From a virus: 40,557 bases of DNA. Location: IMG/VR virus record IMGVR_UViG_3300031749_000013, positions 1 to 40,557 of that record, one strand, 5' to 3'. Position 1 is the first letter of the stretch. Each line of letters begins with the position of its first letter. The notes under the pieces were generated by a model that saw only the letters and a program-made list of their open reading frames with translations, had not been told where the DNA came from and made no database searches. The translations under genes and the position numbers were made by a program. This document shows, piece after piece, positions 31,424 to 40,557 of this stretch.

Positions 31424-31793
31424 CGAGCTTAGGAAGATGCATAAAAAGCTGATAGATATAAATGCAAGTGTCGCAACAGTAAACAGAAAAAAACTGGAAG
31501 AGGTAGATGGGGCGATAGAGGAGAAATGGCTTGCGGTTGGAGATGTAGTTTGCAGAATATTTATAAAGGGAGAAATAAGTATTCCGCGAGTAATTACTGG
31601 AGATATAGGAGTTAAACAGGAACTTGATAAATACGGAGCAGTTTTTGAGTGGAATGCAGACATAAGGGGAAATGAAAAAGAGCGAGACTATATTACAGTC
31701 GACAATAACACATATGAGGTGGAAGCAGTTACGGATTTAAAATATCGAGGATACGTTTTCGGTAAAATAGCAGACTTAAGGAGAATAGAATGA
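31410..31793 (+). CDS. Head closure protein (gp16-like)
   Basis: 127 aa from ATG 31410, chosen because GGAGG (31396) lies 9 nt upstream; ATG 31392 lacks a site. Short helix then beta barrel (WLAVGDVVCRIFIKGEIS, YITVDNNTYEVEAVTD). Position and pattern fit the stopper that closes the filled head. It overlaps both neighbours. Confidence 0.6.
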   Translation: MSYINELRKMHKKLIDINASVATVNRKKLEEVDGAIEEKWLAVGDVVCRIFIKGEISIPRVITGDIGVKQELDKYGAVFEWNADIRGNEKERDYITVDNNTYEVEAVTDLKYRGYVFGKIADLRRIE

Positions 31794-32107
31794 GTGAAAT
31801 AAATATAGAAGAAAAATTGAGAAGAATACTCGCAGCAATAATTCAAGTATGTCAAGTTCATGCTGGAGAAGCAGAAGGATATATGAAAAATAATGCTCCC
31901 TGGAAGGACAGGACAGGAGTAGCAAGGGCGAGTCTACACTCTAAAGTGATAATTGATAAAGATGGCATCGTAATAAGACTATCGCACGGGGTAGAATATG
32001 GGGTTTATCTTGAGTATGCACACGGTGGGAAATATGCAATATTGAACCCCACCGCGAAATTGTATAAAGAGAAACTAATAAGGAGTTTGAATAGTCTATT
32101 TAAATGA
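31790..32107 (+). CDS. HK97 gp10-like tail component
   Basis: 105 aa. It has the HK97-gp10 pattern: EGYMKNNAPWKDRTGVARAS, VIRLSHGVEYGVYLEYAHGG, YAILNPTAKLYK. Members take part in tail completion at the neck. It overlaps the preceding gene by 4 nt (ATGA) and the following one by 4 nt. Confidence 0.8.
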   Translation: MSEINIEEKLRRILAAIIQVCQVHAGEAEGYMKNNAPWKDRTGVARASLHSKVIIDKDGIVIRLSHGVEYGVYLEYAHGGKYAILNPTAKLYKEKLIRSLNSLFK

Positions 32108-32937
32108 TGAGAAGTGCAATAAGAAATAAGCTTATACAAGATATTGTAGAGATAGAAGGGCGAGTATATGAAATACAGGTCCCAACAAAGGACACACCTA
32201 AACCTTTTCTCATTGTGAAGCAAGGCATAGACACACTCACAGAAGCATGGGCGGGATATAAAAGGACAGTGGATATAATCGTAGTGAGCAAGAGAACATC
32301 GTTTAAAGAAGTAGATAAGTTCGCTAAAAAAGTTATTCAAGCACTTGATAGACAGATAGTAGTAGACACAGATACAAATGAAGCTTTTACTTGCTTATAC
32401 GACAATTCGAGTATTGATTATATCGACGACGATTGGAATGCAATAACAAGAACAGTCTCATTCTCGGTCTTAGCACTGAGACCTTATATAATTGAAGAAT
32501 ATATTGAGAGTTCGGAGGTAGTAGAAGCAATTTACAAATGGACAGAGGAAAATTTTAGCGACATAAAGGTTTACAAAAATATTATTCCAATGGACTATGC
32601 TACTCCGAGCGTGGTATGGAGACTTGAAAAGGTGGAGACAACGCAGCTAACAAGTATGCACTTTAAAAATAATTATACACTAAGAGGGCACGTGCTGGGA
32701 AGAATACTGGGAGATGAAGAGAAGATTGGAAAAGAAATAGTCAAACTCTTGAGACAGAGCAAGAAAATACACTATTTAGATAAATTTTTTACGATAGATA
32801 CTATTGATTATTCGAATGCGAGAGATAAATTTAGAGATGGTCAGATAAATCTGGTGGTCTATTCGTTAGATTACTTAACAAAGACGGCTAATAAGATTAA
32901 TAAAGTAAGTGTAAGGGGGTATATGAACAATGAGTAA
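32104..32937 (+). CDS. Double-domain tail terminator-like protein
   Basis: 277 aa. Residues 5-135 look like a tail terminator/completion protein (VYEIQVPTKDTPKPFLIV, RTVDIIVVSKRTSFKEVDKF). Residues 145-270 repeat the design: a helix, DIKVYKNIIPMDYATPSVVW, a RGHVLGR strand, and a C-terminal strand SLDYL. Single-domain neck proteins are about 130-140 aa, so this looks like a tandem fusion of two related subunits. It precedes a small protein and the sheath gene. Confidence 0.65.
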   Translation: MMRSAIRNKLIQDIVEIEGRVYEIQVPTKDTPKPFLIVKQGIDTLTEAWAGYKRTVDIIVVSKRTSFKEVDKFAKKVIQALDRQIVVDTDTNEAFTCLYDNSSIDYIDDDWNAITRTVSFSVLALRPYIIEEYIESSEVVEAIYKWTEENFSDIKVYKNIIPMDYATPSVVWRLEKVETTQLTSMHFKNNYTLRGHVLGRILGDEEKIGKEIVKLLRQSKKIHYLDKFFTIDTIDYSNARDKFRDGQINLVVYSLDYLTKTANKINKVSVRGYMNNE

Positions 32938-33130
32938 AAATGAAAAAGAAATAGAGAAAAAATATGAGGAAGAGTATGATAAAGAAGTTTTGATTGATAA
33001 CGCGAAGAAGATTTTTGGAGTAAACTCTGAGGTTTTGGCGGGAGCATTAGCAAGTTCAGACAAAAGCAAAATAACATTGAGCGAAGCAAAAACACTATTA
33101 GAGAAGTTTTTGAAAAGGGAGGTTAGATAA
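32930..33130 (+). CDS. Small protein before the sheath gene, unknown
   Basis: 66 aa, overlapping the previous gene by 8 nt. Charged N-terminus, then a helix pair (NAKKIFGVNSEVLAGALAS, KITLSEAKTLLEKFL). Small genes of this kind occur just before XkdK-like sheath genes. Function unknown. Confidence 0.6.
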   Translation: MSKNEKEIEKKYEEEYDKEVLIDNAKKIFGVNSEVLAGALASSDKSKITLSEAKTLLEKFLKREVR

Positions 33131-33132
33131 AA

Positions 33133-34575
33133 ATGGCAGGAGGAACTTGGTCACCAACTGAAAAGCCGATACTTCCGGGACTATATTTGAATTTTAAAGC
33201 TCAAGCGTTGAGCACTATTCAACCTGGGTCTCGTGGAACTGTAGGAATAATCGTTAGAGCTCATTGGGGGAAAGAAAAAGATATAGTCGAGATAACGAGT
33301 GAAAGCGATTTGATAGAGAACTTTACAAGCGATATCACAGGAGGAGCAAACGCATATAAATTAATAAGATTAGCGCTTTTAGGGGGAGCTAAAAAGGTAT
33401 TAGCTTATAGATTAGTAGGCTCTACTGGAGCACAAGCGAGCGTGACGCTTAAGGATACTGCTGATGCTAATATGATAACATTGAAAGCAAAATATAAAGG
33501 TGAGAGAGGAAACAATTTTAAAGTCACTATATCGACTAATCTAATCGATAACACTAAGAAAGATATAGCGCTTTACGAAGGGGCAACACTTTTAAAAACT
33601 TTTACAGTCGGAAGTGGAGCAGACAACATCGTAAATGCAATAAACAATGATAGCACGAACAAGTGGATAGTAGCAGAGAAGGTTACAGATGGGAATGGAA
33701 CTTTAGCGAATGTGAGCGGAGCAACTTTTGCTGGAGGCAATTCTGGAATAACGGGATTAACAAATGCAGATTATGCAGAGGCATTTAGCAAATTTGAGAC
33801 ACAAAACTTCAATCTCTTTGTTCTTGATGGAGTAAGCGATAGTGCACTTCAAGCTTCTCTGAGGGCGTGGGTAGAAAGATTAAGGAGCGAAGGGAAAGGA
33901 ATAATCGCAGTGGTTGGAGGTAGTGCAAGCGATGATAAAGCAAGTGATGCAGTTGCAAAAGCAATTGCAAGAAGCACCGCACTAAACAGTGAGGGGATAG
34001 TAAATGTCGGTGTTGGAGCTTACGAGGGCACAACAGAATACAGCTCTGCAGAAATAGCATGTTGGGTTGCAGGACTGATAGCAGGACAAAGGTTATCAGA
34101 GTCTACAACCTACTCAGTTGCACCATTCTCAGATGTTAACAGGCGCTGGACGAAATCTGAGATGGAGCAAGCTATACAAGGAGGAGTATTTTTACTCTAT
34201 CACGACGGCGAAAAAGTAAAAGTGCTCAAAGGTATAAATACATTAGTTTCTCTTAAACAAGGACAAAATAATGCATGGAAGAAGATAAGAACAATAAGAG
34301 TAATGGATGCAATAAATAATGATTTAGTAAAGACTGCAGAGGAGGCTTACATAGGCAAAATCAATAACACAGCTGAAGGAAGAAACTCTCTGATTGGAGC
34401 TTGTAGAGAATATATGCGACAGCTTGCGCTTGGAGGCGTAATTGAGAGCACAGGTTGGAATGTTTATTTAGACCCTGGCTTCCCCAATCCCGAACCCGAC
34501 GAGGTTTATATCAAGTGGGAAGCGAGACTTACTGATGTGATGGAGAAAATTTTTGGAACTTTTATTGTTAAGTAG
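33133..34575 (+). CDS. Tail sheath protein (XkdK-like)
   Basis: 480 aa. N-terminal PGLYLNFKAQAL and RGTVGIIVRAHWG, a plug-in domain near 115-200 (beta-rich), then a C-terminal sheath core with IACWVAGLIAGQRLSES, SVAPFSDVNRRWT and VSLKQGQNNAWKKIRTIRVMDAI. This is the contractile sheath, which identifies the phage as a myovirus type. Downstream tube, chaperone and tape measure follow in the usual order. Confidence 0.93.
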   Translation: MAGGTWSPTEKPILPGLYLNFKAQALSTIQPGSRGTVGIIVRAHWGKEKDIVEITSESDLIENFTSDITGGANAYKLIRLALLGGAKKVLAYRLVGSTGAQASVTLKDTADANMITLKAKYKGERGNNFKVTISTNLIDNTKKDIALYEGATLLKTFTVGSGADNIVNAINNDSTNKWIVAEKVTDGNGTLANVSGATFAGGNSGITGLTNADYAEAFSKFETQNFNLFVLDGVSDSALQASLRAWVERLRSEGKGIIAVVGGSASDDKASDAVAKAIARSTALNSEGIVNVGVGAYEGTTEYSSAEIACWVAGLIAGQRLSESTTYSVAPFSDVNRRWTKSEMEQAIQGGVFLLYHDGEKVKVLKGINTLVSLKQGQNNAWKKIRTIRVMDAINNDLVKTAEEAYIGKINNTAEGRNSLIGACREYMRQLALGGVIESTGWNVYLDPGFPNPEPDEVYIKWEARLTDVMEKIFGTFIVK

Positions 34576-34588
34576 GAGGTGAAAAATA

Positions 34589-35008
34589 ATGGCAAATATA
34601 GAAGAATACGAAATTCTAAATGGAACCTTCGGAGAAGTTTATATCGATGGAGAATTTTATGGAAACTTTAACGAGATAGAAGTAAAAATAGCGAATAGAT
34701 ATGGAGAAGTAATACTTCCAGGACAAAGACAAGTAAAACATAAATTATTAACTTACGAGGCAACAGGAACTTTAAGGGGCTTCAGTATAGGATATGGCCC
34801 CGTCGATAGCTTCGTAATTAAAGATGATGATACACCCCCAGTCTTAACTATCGAGGCCTACATAAAGGATCCCGAGGGTTATGAACGAAAGAAGAGGTTT
34901 AATAATGTGAAGCCAACTAATTTTACACTCATGGCGTTTAAAACCGGAGATCCTGTCCCGGAGGAGTGGGAGTTTTATATCGATGGTCCGATTGAGGACA
35001 TTGAATAA
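34589..35008 (+). CDS. Tail tube protein (XkdM-like)
   Basis: 139 aa behind GGAGGTGA. Beta-sandwich pattern of the XkdM family: NGTFGEVYIDGEFYGNFNEI, ILPGQRQVKHKLLTYEATG, GFSIGYGPVDSF, VKPTNFTLMAFKTGDPVPEE. It forms the inner tube driven through the envelope when the sheath contracts. Confidence 0.9.
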   Translation: MANIEEYEILNGTFGEVYIDGEFYGNFNEIEVKIANRYGEVILPGQRQVKHKLLTYEATGTLRGFSIGYGPVDSFVIKDDDTPPVLTIEAYIKDPEGYERKKRFNNVKPTNFTLMAFKTGDPVPEEWEFYIDGPIEDIE

Positions 35009-35019
35009 GGGGGTAAATC

Positions 35020-35430
35020 ATGAGCGATGAGAAACAAGTAATTAACAACGAAGAAGAGGTTTTAAGAAAACTTATTCAAGCTAAGAATGAAATTCCTAAA
35101 AAGAAAGTCTCTCTAAAAAGGCTCGGGGTAGAAATAACGTTGAGAGCACTAAAGAGCACTGAGATATTTTATGCAAGAGAAAGAAGCACAATAAGACTCA
35201 AAAACGGGCAAGAGAAATTTGACAATGAAAAATTTTATTGCCTAATCGTTGCACAAGCTATCGAAAGCCCGAACTTAAAAGACAAAAAACTCTTAGAAGC
35301 TTACAATGCAATAACCCCGGAGGAGGTTGTAAAAGAGCTCTTCTTGTCAGGGGAATTAATACAGCTTGCAGATATCGTACTGGATATATCGGGGTATAAC
35401 GAGGAGATTGAAGATATAAAAAACTTATAA
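35020..35430 (+). CDS. Tail assembly chaperone, short form (XkdN-like)
   Basis: 136 aa, zero-frame product. XkdN pattern: KKKVSLKRLGVEITLRALKS, FYCLIVAQAIESPNLKDKKL, AITPEEVVKELFLSGELIQL. It binds the tape measure during tail assembly. Near its end the reading frame passes A AAA AAC (35418-35424), and the zero-frame stop TAA (35428) follows after one codon. Slippage by -1 there adds the downstream extension listed separately. Confidence 0.85.
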   Translation: MSDEKQVINNEEEVLRKLIQAKNEIPKKKVSLKRLGVEITLRALKSTEIFYARERSTIRLKNGQEKFDNEKFYCLIVAQAIESPNLKDKKLLEAYNAITPEEVVKELFLSGELIQLADIVLDISGYNEEIEDIKNL

Positions 35431-35493
35431 AGAGAGGGGGGTTGAGTTATGCTCTATATTTACTTTTTAGGTGGCATAACCTGCTCCCTTCTC
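35418..35493 (+). promoter_or_regulatory. Programmed -1 ribosomal frameshift signal
   Basis: Slippery heptamer A AAA AAC (35418-35424), in the correct phase, then a 7-nt spacer, then stem GAGAGGGGGG (35432-35441) that can pair with CTCCCTTCTC (35484-35493): 10 pairs, two of them G-U, with a 42-nt loop. These are the classic parts of a -1 frameshift site. The stem pairing was found by eye and not folded. Confidence 0.82.
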
Positions 35494-35585
35494 AGTTTTT
35501 CAGTCTCTCCATCGGCGAACAAAAATTTATTCTTGCATCTCTCGAGATTGAGGTAGAGGAGAAGAAAAAAGAAAATGGCAAATGA
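35424..35585 (+). CDS. Tail assembly chaperone -1 frame extension
   Basis: 53 residues read in the -1 frame after the slip at 35418-35424, giving a fusion of about 188 aa from 35020. The extension starts LIKRGGLSYALYLLFRWHN and continues LLPSQFFSLSIGEQKFILASLEI before a charged tail ending at TGA 35583. The pattern of aromatic helix, LLPSxF, then (E)xxFI.ASLEI is that of the second half of Gram-positive tail chaperones. It has no ribosome-binding site of its own in this frame. The end overlaps the tape measure start by 11 nt, the usual arrangement. Confidence 0.85.
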   Translation, partial: LIKRGGLSYALYLLFRWHNLLPSQFFSLSIGEQKFILASLEIEVEEKKKENGK

Positions 35586-38061
35586 TTTTACAAATATAGA
35601 TATCATTATAGACGTAAAGGGCTCTGAAGAGAGTGCTGAGAAGGTAAAGCAACTTGAGGAGCTTGTTAATAATCTCAACAATACTATCAAAAGATTGAGG
35701 AGTTCAGAGGCAAGAGTAAGCACAAACCTAGATGACAAAATAACCCCTAAAACAGAAAGGATTAGGGGCAAGCTTCTGGAGCTTACTCGAAGATCTTTTG
35801 ACGTGATTTTAAACGTAAAAGATAAAGTAAGCGGAGTAATATCATCTATAAAATCAAAGATTTCATCGGCATTTTCGATACTCGCATCACCGCTTGGTTT
35901 TATTGGAATGGGAGCATTTGCAGGTGGTTTAGGGGGGATAGCAAAGGCATCTCTCGATATTGCAAATGAGACTGAACAGGCACAAATTGCGTTCAGCTCA
36001 ATGCTTAAAAATGGGGAAGAAGCTAAAAAGTTTTTAGCGGATTTAGAGAAATTTTCTATTAAGACGCCATTTGAGCCAACACAATTAAGGAATTCAGCGA
36101 GGCTCTTGCTCTCATATGGCTTTATGGCTAAAGATATTATCCCGACCTTAAAGGCGATAGGAGACGCATCTTCTGGGCTCGGTTTAGGAGCTGAAGGAAT
36201 AAATAGGATATCACTTGCTCTTGGGCAAATAATGACAAAGTCAAAACTGGCAGGACAAGAAATGATGCAACTTGCAGAAGCAGGTGTTCCGGCCTGGAAG
36301 TATATTGCAAATGCTCTCGGGGTTTCTACACAACAAGCAATGAAGATGTCTGAAAGAGGTTTAATCCCTGCTGAGAAGGCTATCAGTGCTATACTCGCAG
36401 GAATGAGAAAGGATTTCGGAGGGTTAACAGAAAAACTAGCAACGACGCTACCTGGCCTATTATCGACTATTAGGGGTTTTTTAAAATTAAAGGTATTTGG
36501 GGCATTCGGAGAAGGGTTGAGTAAAGGGCTTTTGCCACTTCTAACTAAAGTCGTTGATTTGTTCACTAAAAACGAGGATAAGGCACAAAAATTATCTGAA
36601 GCGTTTAGGAAGATAGGTAAAACGGTAGGAGACTTCGTAAGTCGGAATGTAGAGAAAGTCTTAAACATCATAACGGAGATAACTGAAAAGGGAAAAAGTG
36701 TTGGAGATGTAGTAGTTGAAATAATACAAAAAATGTTAGACAAAGTAAATGAAGTTCTTGGAAGCTCAAAAACAAAAGAAATAATGACAAAAGTGGGGAC
36801 AGCATTAGGGAGAGTCTGGGCAACCGCTTTATTCACCGCTTTCAAATCGTCTATCTCTGAGCTTTTAAAGGGGAATGTATTAGGAAGTTTATTCTCAATG
36901 GCAGTGTTCTCGTCAATCGGCGGGAATATAGTATTAAACAAGCTCGGAGGATTAGCGGTCGCTGGAATACCCAAATTAGTCTCAAAAATTGGATTAGAAA
37001 AGTTTATAGGAGCATCGACAAAAATAGCAATACCATTAAAAGTCGGAGTAGATATTTTCAGAATAGCGAAAAGTAAAGATAAAGGTAGAACGATAACGAA
37101 GATAGCTGGAGAGTGGGTTGGGGCGATAAGCGGAGCGAAGATTGGAGCGATGGTCGGAACTGCAATAGCTCCGGGCGTGGGCACAGCAGTAGGAGGAGCA
37201 GTCGGAGGAATAATAGGAACAATCCTAGGTGGCGGTTTATTCGGAAAGCTTTATGACTTTTTTAAAAAAATTAAGTGGTCTGATATAGGAAACACAATAA
37301 AGGATGGACTGATTAAAATTAAAAATAATATTCCTTACTGGCTTGGATATTTAGCGGGGGCATTTTTGAGGGGATTGGGAAATTTAGGGAAAAGTGCATG
37401 GGAGAAAATAAAAGATATCGGAAGAGGATTGAAAAAGGCATTTATGGACAGTATTACTGCAATAAAGGACTTTCTAAAGGACCCATGGGGGAATCTTGCA
37501 GAAATCTTAGTAAAGTTGAAAGATTTTGGATTGAATTTGATAAGTGCGATAATTGATGGACTTTGGAGCGGAATAAAGGATTTCTGGAATACTCTAACGA
37601 AACTGAAAGACGATATAAAAGAATTCTTTAGCGGTGCATGGTTGAGAGTTGAAAAGGGTTTTAGGGAAGGAATGGGGCAAAAAGTGACACCCAACGCCCC
37701 AAAATCTCGCACAGCGACAGCATATGCTGGTGGTGGAATAGTAAACCGACCAGTTTTAGGTCTGGTAGGAGAAAGAGGACCTGAAGTTATAATCCCTCTA
37801 AGCGATAAAAGAAGGGCTTTTGAGCTTTGGAGCTACACGGGACAACTAATTGGAGTAAAACAATTTGCATCAGGAGGAATAATAGGCAATATCTCAATTA
37901 AACCCGATTGGGGTAAAAACGTAAATTACTCCGTGAACATTAATAACGTAGAAGTGAATATAAATCAAGGTGGAAGCGAGTTAGATATTGACACATTATC
38001 TCTCGTGATAAGTAAGAAATTATCTCAACAAATTAAAAAGGCTTTGGAGAATAGAGCATGA
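35575..38061 (+). CDS. Tape measure protein
   Basis: 828 aa. N-terminal helix and coiled coil, then the TMP core: [71 protein letters not shown]. The centre is hydrophobic and glycine-rich (about 515-560), as expected for a part that may enter the membrane. The C-terminus holds [19 protein letters not shown], common in tape measures. By the usual rule of about 0.15 nm per residue the tail would be near 120 nm (inference). The minus-strand ORF opposite is a shadow. Confidence 0.95.
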   Translation: MANDFTNIDIIIDVKGSEESAEKVKQLEELVNNLNNTIKRLRSSEARVSTNLDDKITPKTERIRGKLLELTRRSFDVILNVKDKVSGVISSIKSKISSAFSILASPLGFIGMGAFAGGLGGIAKASLDIANETEQAQIAFSSMLKNGEEAKKFLADLEKFSIKTPFEPTQLRNSARLLLSYGFMAKDIIPTLKAIGDASSGLGLGAEGINRISLALGQIMTKSKLAGQEMMQLAEAGVPAWKYIANALGVSTQQAMKMSERGLIPAEKAISAILAGMRKDFGGLTEKLATTLPGLLSTIRGFLKLKVFGAFGEGLSKGLLPLLTKVVDLFTKNEDKAQKLSEAFRKIGKTVGDFVSRNVEKVLNIITEITEKGKSVGDVVVEIIQKMLDKVNEVLGSSKTKEIMTKVGTALGRVWATALFTAFKSSISELLKGNVLGSLFSMAVFSSIGGNIVLNKLGGLAVAGIPKLVSKIGLEKFIGASTKIAIPLKVGVDIFRIAKSKDKGRTITKIAGEWVGAISGAKIGAMVGTAIAPGVGTAVGGAVGGIIGTILGGGLFGKLYDFFKKIKWSDIGNTIKDGLIKIKNNIPYWLGYLAGAFLRGLGNLGKSAWEKIKDIGRGLKKAFMDSITAIKDFLKDPWGNLAEILVKLKDFGLNLISAIIDGLWSGIKDFWNTLTKLKDDIKEFFSGAWLRVEKGFREGMGQKVTPNAPKSRTATAYAGGGIVNRPVLGLVGERGPEVIIPLSDKRRAFELWSYTGQLIGVKQFASGGIIGNISIKPDWGKNVNYSVNINNVEVNINQGGSELDIDTLSLVISKKLSQQIKKALENRA

Positions 38062-38705
38062 AATATGATTTTGTAATAAAAGAAACAAAAAGCGGTGGTA
38101 AAGAATTATGGCTTCCAGTGAGCCCCTCTGAGGTCAACGTCAAAACTGGAAAAGGATTAGAAACAGTAAATCTTCTAAGGAGTGGTGAATATGCATATGG
38201 AATAGGCGCAACACTTAAAGAAATAAGTTTTTCAAGTTTCTTTCCTAAACATTATGACAGTTCTTATTGCAATTATGTTGATATACCAGAACCAGAGGAG
38301 GCTGTAAAACTAATTGAGATATGGACAGAGAATAATGACCCCATAAGGCTTATTATAACCAAGCTGGTCAACGATATATTTCTGATAACCGAATTCGAAT
38401 ATAAATTGGTAGGTGGAACTACAGGAGATATCGAATATACCCTTTCGTTTAAACGTTATAAAGAGATTTCAGTTAAAGAAATTAAAAAAGTATCTACAAC
38501 AAATACAAATACGACTGCAACAAGAACAACAAAGAGAGAAACCCCAAAAACTTATACTGTAAAGGCAGGAGATACACTTTCAAAAATAGCACTGAGCATC
38601 TACGGGGACAGCACAAAGTGGAAGATAATTTACGAGGCAAATAAAAAAGTAATTGGTAGCGACCCTAACAAATTAAAAATGGGGACGGTATTAGTAATAC
38701 CATGA
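38058..38705 (+). CDS. LysM-domain tail protein (XkdP-like)
   Basis: 215 aa. The N-terminal 130 residues fit XkdP ([34 protein letters not shown]). The C-terminal about 50 residues are a LysM domain: [20 protein letters not shown], then a NPNKL-like turn and GTVLVIP. It sits in the tail hub and may touch peptidoglycan during ejection. It overlaps both neighbours by 4 nt. Confidence 0.92.
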   Translation: MKYDFVIKETKSGGKELWLPVSPSEVNVKTGKGLETVNLLRSGEYAYGIGATLKEISFSSFFPKHYDSSYCNYVDIPEPEEAVKLIEIWTENNDPIRLIITKLVNDIFLITEFEYKLVGGTTGDIEYTLSFKRYKEISVKEIKKVSTTNTNTTATRTTKRETPKTYTVKAGDTLSKIALSIYGDSTKWKIIYEANKKVIGSDPNKLKMGTVLVIP

Positions 38706-39673
38706 GGTTCGAGGTAGTTTTAGAGGATAAATACTACCTGAGCGATATCGTAAAAAGTATTACATTAGAAGATAATCTATCAGAGATATCTTATAGAGCT
38801 GAAATAACACTTGAGCTCATTGCTAATCTTCCGAGGGAACTCGCAATAGGTAAAAACATAAGAATTTCGGGAACTCCTTATGGAATAAACGAATTAAAGC
38901 CATTCTTGGCTTTCGGAATAATTTGGAGCAGAGAGACACGCAAATCAGGAGCAGAAGAGTTAAGTTTAACTATATATGACAAAAGCATATATCTTAAAAG
39001 CGAAGAGGAATATTTATTCCAGTCTGGACTAACGGCGAGTGATAGACTAAAAAGGTATTTACAAGATGTCAAACTACCCATTGGCGAGATAAAGAACACT
39101 GGAATAAAACTTGCACAAAAGCTTTATAGGGCACAATCTATTTATTCAATGATAACTGAAGATTTAAAAGAGACAGTTGCGAAAGGTGGGGATATGTATA
39201 GAGTTTACATGTCTACAGCTGGAATAGCTCTTAGGAAGATCGGGGATAATGATAAGGTTTTTGAATTCTCTACAGACACACAGAACGTTTTTGAGCTCAC
39301 ACAGAATATAACTTTAGAGAATTTAGTAAGCAGAGTAAAGGTTCTAGGGAAAGCTCCTGACGACATGAATTCTCCTGTAATTGCTGTAATCACAGGGGAT
39401 ACATCATACGGAATTATGCAGAGGATTATTCAAGAGGATGACAATTTAAATCAGTCTCAAGCTGAGGAAAAAGCGAGGGCGATGCTTAATACTCTTGACG
39501 AAACTTTTACTTTCACAACGATTTGTATACCGCAGTTGCGAGCAGGAGATTTAGTAAAACTTAATAAAATGGAATTAATAGCGGTGGAGGTAAGGCATGA
39601 GTTCGGGCAAGTGGGGAGGACAACAATAACAGCGGGAAGTAAGGAGTACGTGAGGAAGAGATATTATGTTTAA
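38702..39673 (+). CDS. Tail hub protein (XkdQ-like, gpD family)
   Basis: 323 aa. Pattern of the late control gpD/XkdQ hub: [20 protein letters not shown], then [38 protein letters not shown] and a C-terminal [16 protein letters not shown]. It forms the trimeric hub under the tube. It is followed by DUF2577 and DUF2634 genes, the normal PBSX order. Confidence 0.88.
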   Translation: MRFEVVLEDKYYLSDIVKSITLEDNLSEISYRAEITLELIANLPRELAIGKNIRISGTPYGINELKPFLAFGIIWSRETRKSGAEELSLTIYDKSIYLKSEEEYLFQSGLTASDRLKRYLQDVKLPIGEIKNTGIKLAQKLYRAQSIYSMITEDLKETVAKGGDMYRVYMSTAGIALRKIGDNDKVFEFSTDTQNVFELTQNITLENLVSRVKVLGKAPDDMNSPVIAVITGDTSYGIMQRIIQEDDNLNQSQAEEKARAMLNTLDETFTFTTICIPQLRAGDLVKLNKMELIAVEVRHEFGQVGRTTITAGSKEYVRKRYYV

Positions 39674-40049
39674 TTTTCTCGATGATTTACTGCAATTTAT
39701 AGAGAGAAAGATTGATAAGAAAACACAGGATATTAAGTGCGTGTTGGGAACTATCACGCAGTCTGGAGGAGTAAAGCTTGATAATCACAAGGAGGAAATT
39801 AAAAATCCGTTCTTCCTCGAGTGGACAATAGATATCACAGTTAAAAACGGGGCGGTAAAAGGGAGAATAAATCCTGGACTAACCGCAGGAGGCAACGCAG
39901 TAGTAGGCACATTCAATTTTCCCGGTGATCCTAAAACTGATATTAAAGATATCATAAGCACAACTAAAAAGAAATACAAGGCAGGAGATAGGGTTTTATG
40001 CATTCCGATTGGGAATGATATTGTGATTATCGGGAAGGTGGTAAGATGA
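39666..40049 (+). CDS. Baseplate spike/hub protein (XkdR-like, DUF2577)
   Basis: 127 aa. N-terminal helix, then an OB-like barrel: CVLGTITQSGGVKLDNHKEE, and YKAGDRVLCIPIGNDIVIIG at the end. This fits DUF2577/XkdR and is likely part of the spike base. It overlaps both neighbours. Confidence 0.8.
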   Translation: MFNFLDDLLQFIERKIDKKTQDIKCVLGTITQSGGVKLDNHKEEIKNPFFLEWTIDITVKNGAVKGRINPGLTAGGNAVVGTFNFPGDPKTDIKDIISTTKKKYKAGDRVLCIPIGNDIVIIGKVVR

Positions 40050-40426
40050 AAGAAGCAAAATTTAATTTTGTTGAGGGAGAATTTGAAATGACACCAACTG
40101 GAAAGGTTAAGCTCGTTGAAGATGCAGAGGCATGGAAAGTATGGTGTCAAAAAGCTCTTTTAACAGAAAGATACTATTATCTCGTTTATGATCATGATTT
40201 CGGTCAAGAATTTGAAGAGCTTATGGGTAGCAGTCTTCCGAGGGAGATAATCGAGATGGAGATAGAGAGAATAGTAAGAGAAACATTAGCACAACACGCA
40301 TATACAAAATCAGTTGGAAACTTTACGTTTGAGTGGAAAGAAGATGAGTGTTATTTCACTTGCGAGGTAGAGAGTGTTTTGGGAGAGACTATAACTCTGG
40401 AGGGTTCTTTAAATGCAAATACCTGA
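40046..40426 (+). CDS. Baseplate protein, gp25-like (XkdS-like, DUF2634)
   Basis: 126 aa. DUF2634 pattern: DAEAWKVWCQKALLTERYYY, LVYDHDFGQEFEELMG, IERIVRETLAQHAYTKSV, DECYFTCEVESVLGETITLE. It is the gp25-type wedge component that nucleates the sheath. Its stop at 40426 overlaps the true start of baseplate J (40413) by 14 nt. Confidence 0.9.
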   Translation: MKEAKFNFVEGEFEMTPTGKVKLVEDAEAWKVWCQKALLTERYYYLVYDHDFGQEFEELMGSSLPREIIEMEIERIVRETLAQHAYTKSVGNFTFEWKEDECYFTCEVESVLGETITLEGSLNANT

Positions 40427-40557
40427 AGAGATTGATAAGAGTGTTGAAGATATAAAAACATTTCTATTGAGTAATATAAGTGACGAATATGATAAAACAC
40501 AGGGAAGTTTTGTCTGGGATATACTCTCGGCAGTTGCAATAGAGCAAGGGGAAATAT
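40413..40557 (+). CDS. Baseplate J family protein, 5' end (continues at base 1)
   Basis: ATG 40413 with GGAGGG at 40399 starts the same J protein whose rest lies at 1-1536. The first residues are MQIPEEIDKSVEDIKTFLLS, followed by the repeat copy of the left-end sequence. It shows that the window is a linear cut of a closed molecule. Confidence 0.92.
   Translation, partial: MQIPEEIDKSVEDIKTFLLSNISDEYDKTQGSFVWDILSAVAIEQGEI
40419..40557. repeat. Terminal direct repeat, right copy
   Basis: Matches bases 1-139 with one difference (A at 40431). See the left copy for the reading. Confidence 0.9.

Noticed and set aside
35449-35556. 35-aa ORF MLYIYFLGG... behind a G-run after the chaperone
   Set aside because: Its G-run is better explained as the frameshift stem, and the overlapping -1 frame carries the conserved chaperone pattern.
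35460-37184. 574-aa minus-strand ORF opposite the tape measure gene
   Set aside because: Low-complexity Pro/Ile/Phe-rich translation, no ribosome-binding site, and fully inside a clear tape measure gene; a shadow.

Overview
The window looks like one complete, circularly closed genome of a contractile-tailed (myovirus-type) phage of a low-GC, Gram-positive bacterium. The last 139 bases (40419-40557) repeat bases 1-139 with one mismatch, and the baseplate J gene runs across the join, so the unit length is about 40,418 bp. AT-rich DNA, GGAGGTG ribosome-binding sites, PBSX/Xkd-type tail genes and a DnaD/DnaI-type replication pair all suggest a Firmicutes host (inference). A DUF1874/AcrIII-1 gene implies a host with type III CRISPR, common in thermophilic Clostridia, but the host is not proven. 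Every convincing gene is on the + strand.

Layout. 1-6376: baseplate J, a small module protein, two LamG proteins, an XkdU-like baseplate protein and a tail fibre. 6391-8591: lysis genes (XhlA-like, GH108 muramidase, candidate holin) and a metallophosphoesterase. 8592-8776: a promoter with operator-like dyads. 8777-15100: early/replication region with an HTH protein, a candidate single-strand annealing protein, a DnaD-like initiator carrying five 11-bp iterons, a DnaI-like loader, a 3D-domain protein, an Hjc-like resolvase and HTH/sigma-like regulators. 15101-19703: an accessory island with two consensus promoters, several intrinsic terminators, paralogous genes of unknown function, and a type III anti-CRISPR ring nuclease (AcrIII-1) near an HTH-tailed protein. 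19757-22349: two ParB-domain DNA methyltransferases. 22349-31040: small and large terminase, portal, MuF protein with a C-terminal HExxH domain, a double zinc-knuckle protein, protease/scaffold, decoration protein and major capsid. 31046-40557: neck, sheath, tube, tail chaperone with a -1 frameshift, tape measure, LysM hub proteins and baseplate.

How it works together. The phage probably recruits host DnaB-type helicase and polymerase through its initiator and loader, since it encodes no polymerase, primase or helicase of its own. The accessory island plus methyltransferases look like a counter-defence block. No integrase and no convincing CI-type repressor were seen, so it may be lytic or plasmid-like.
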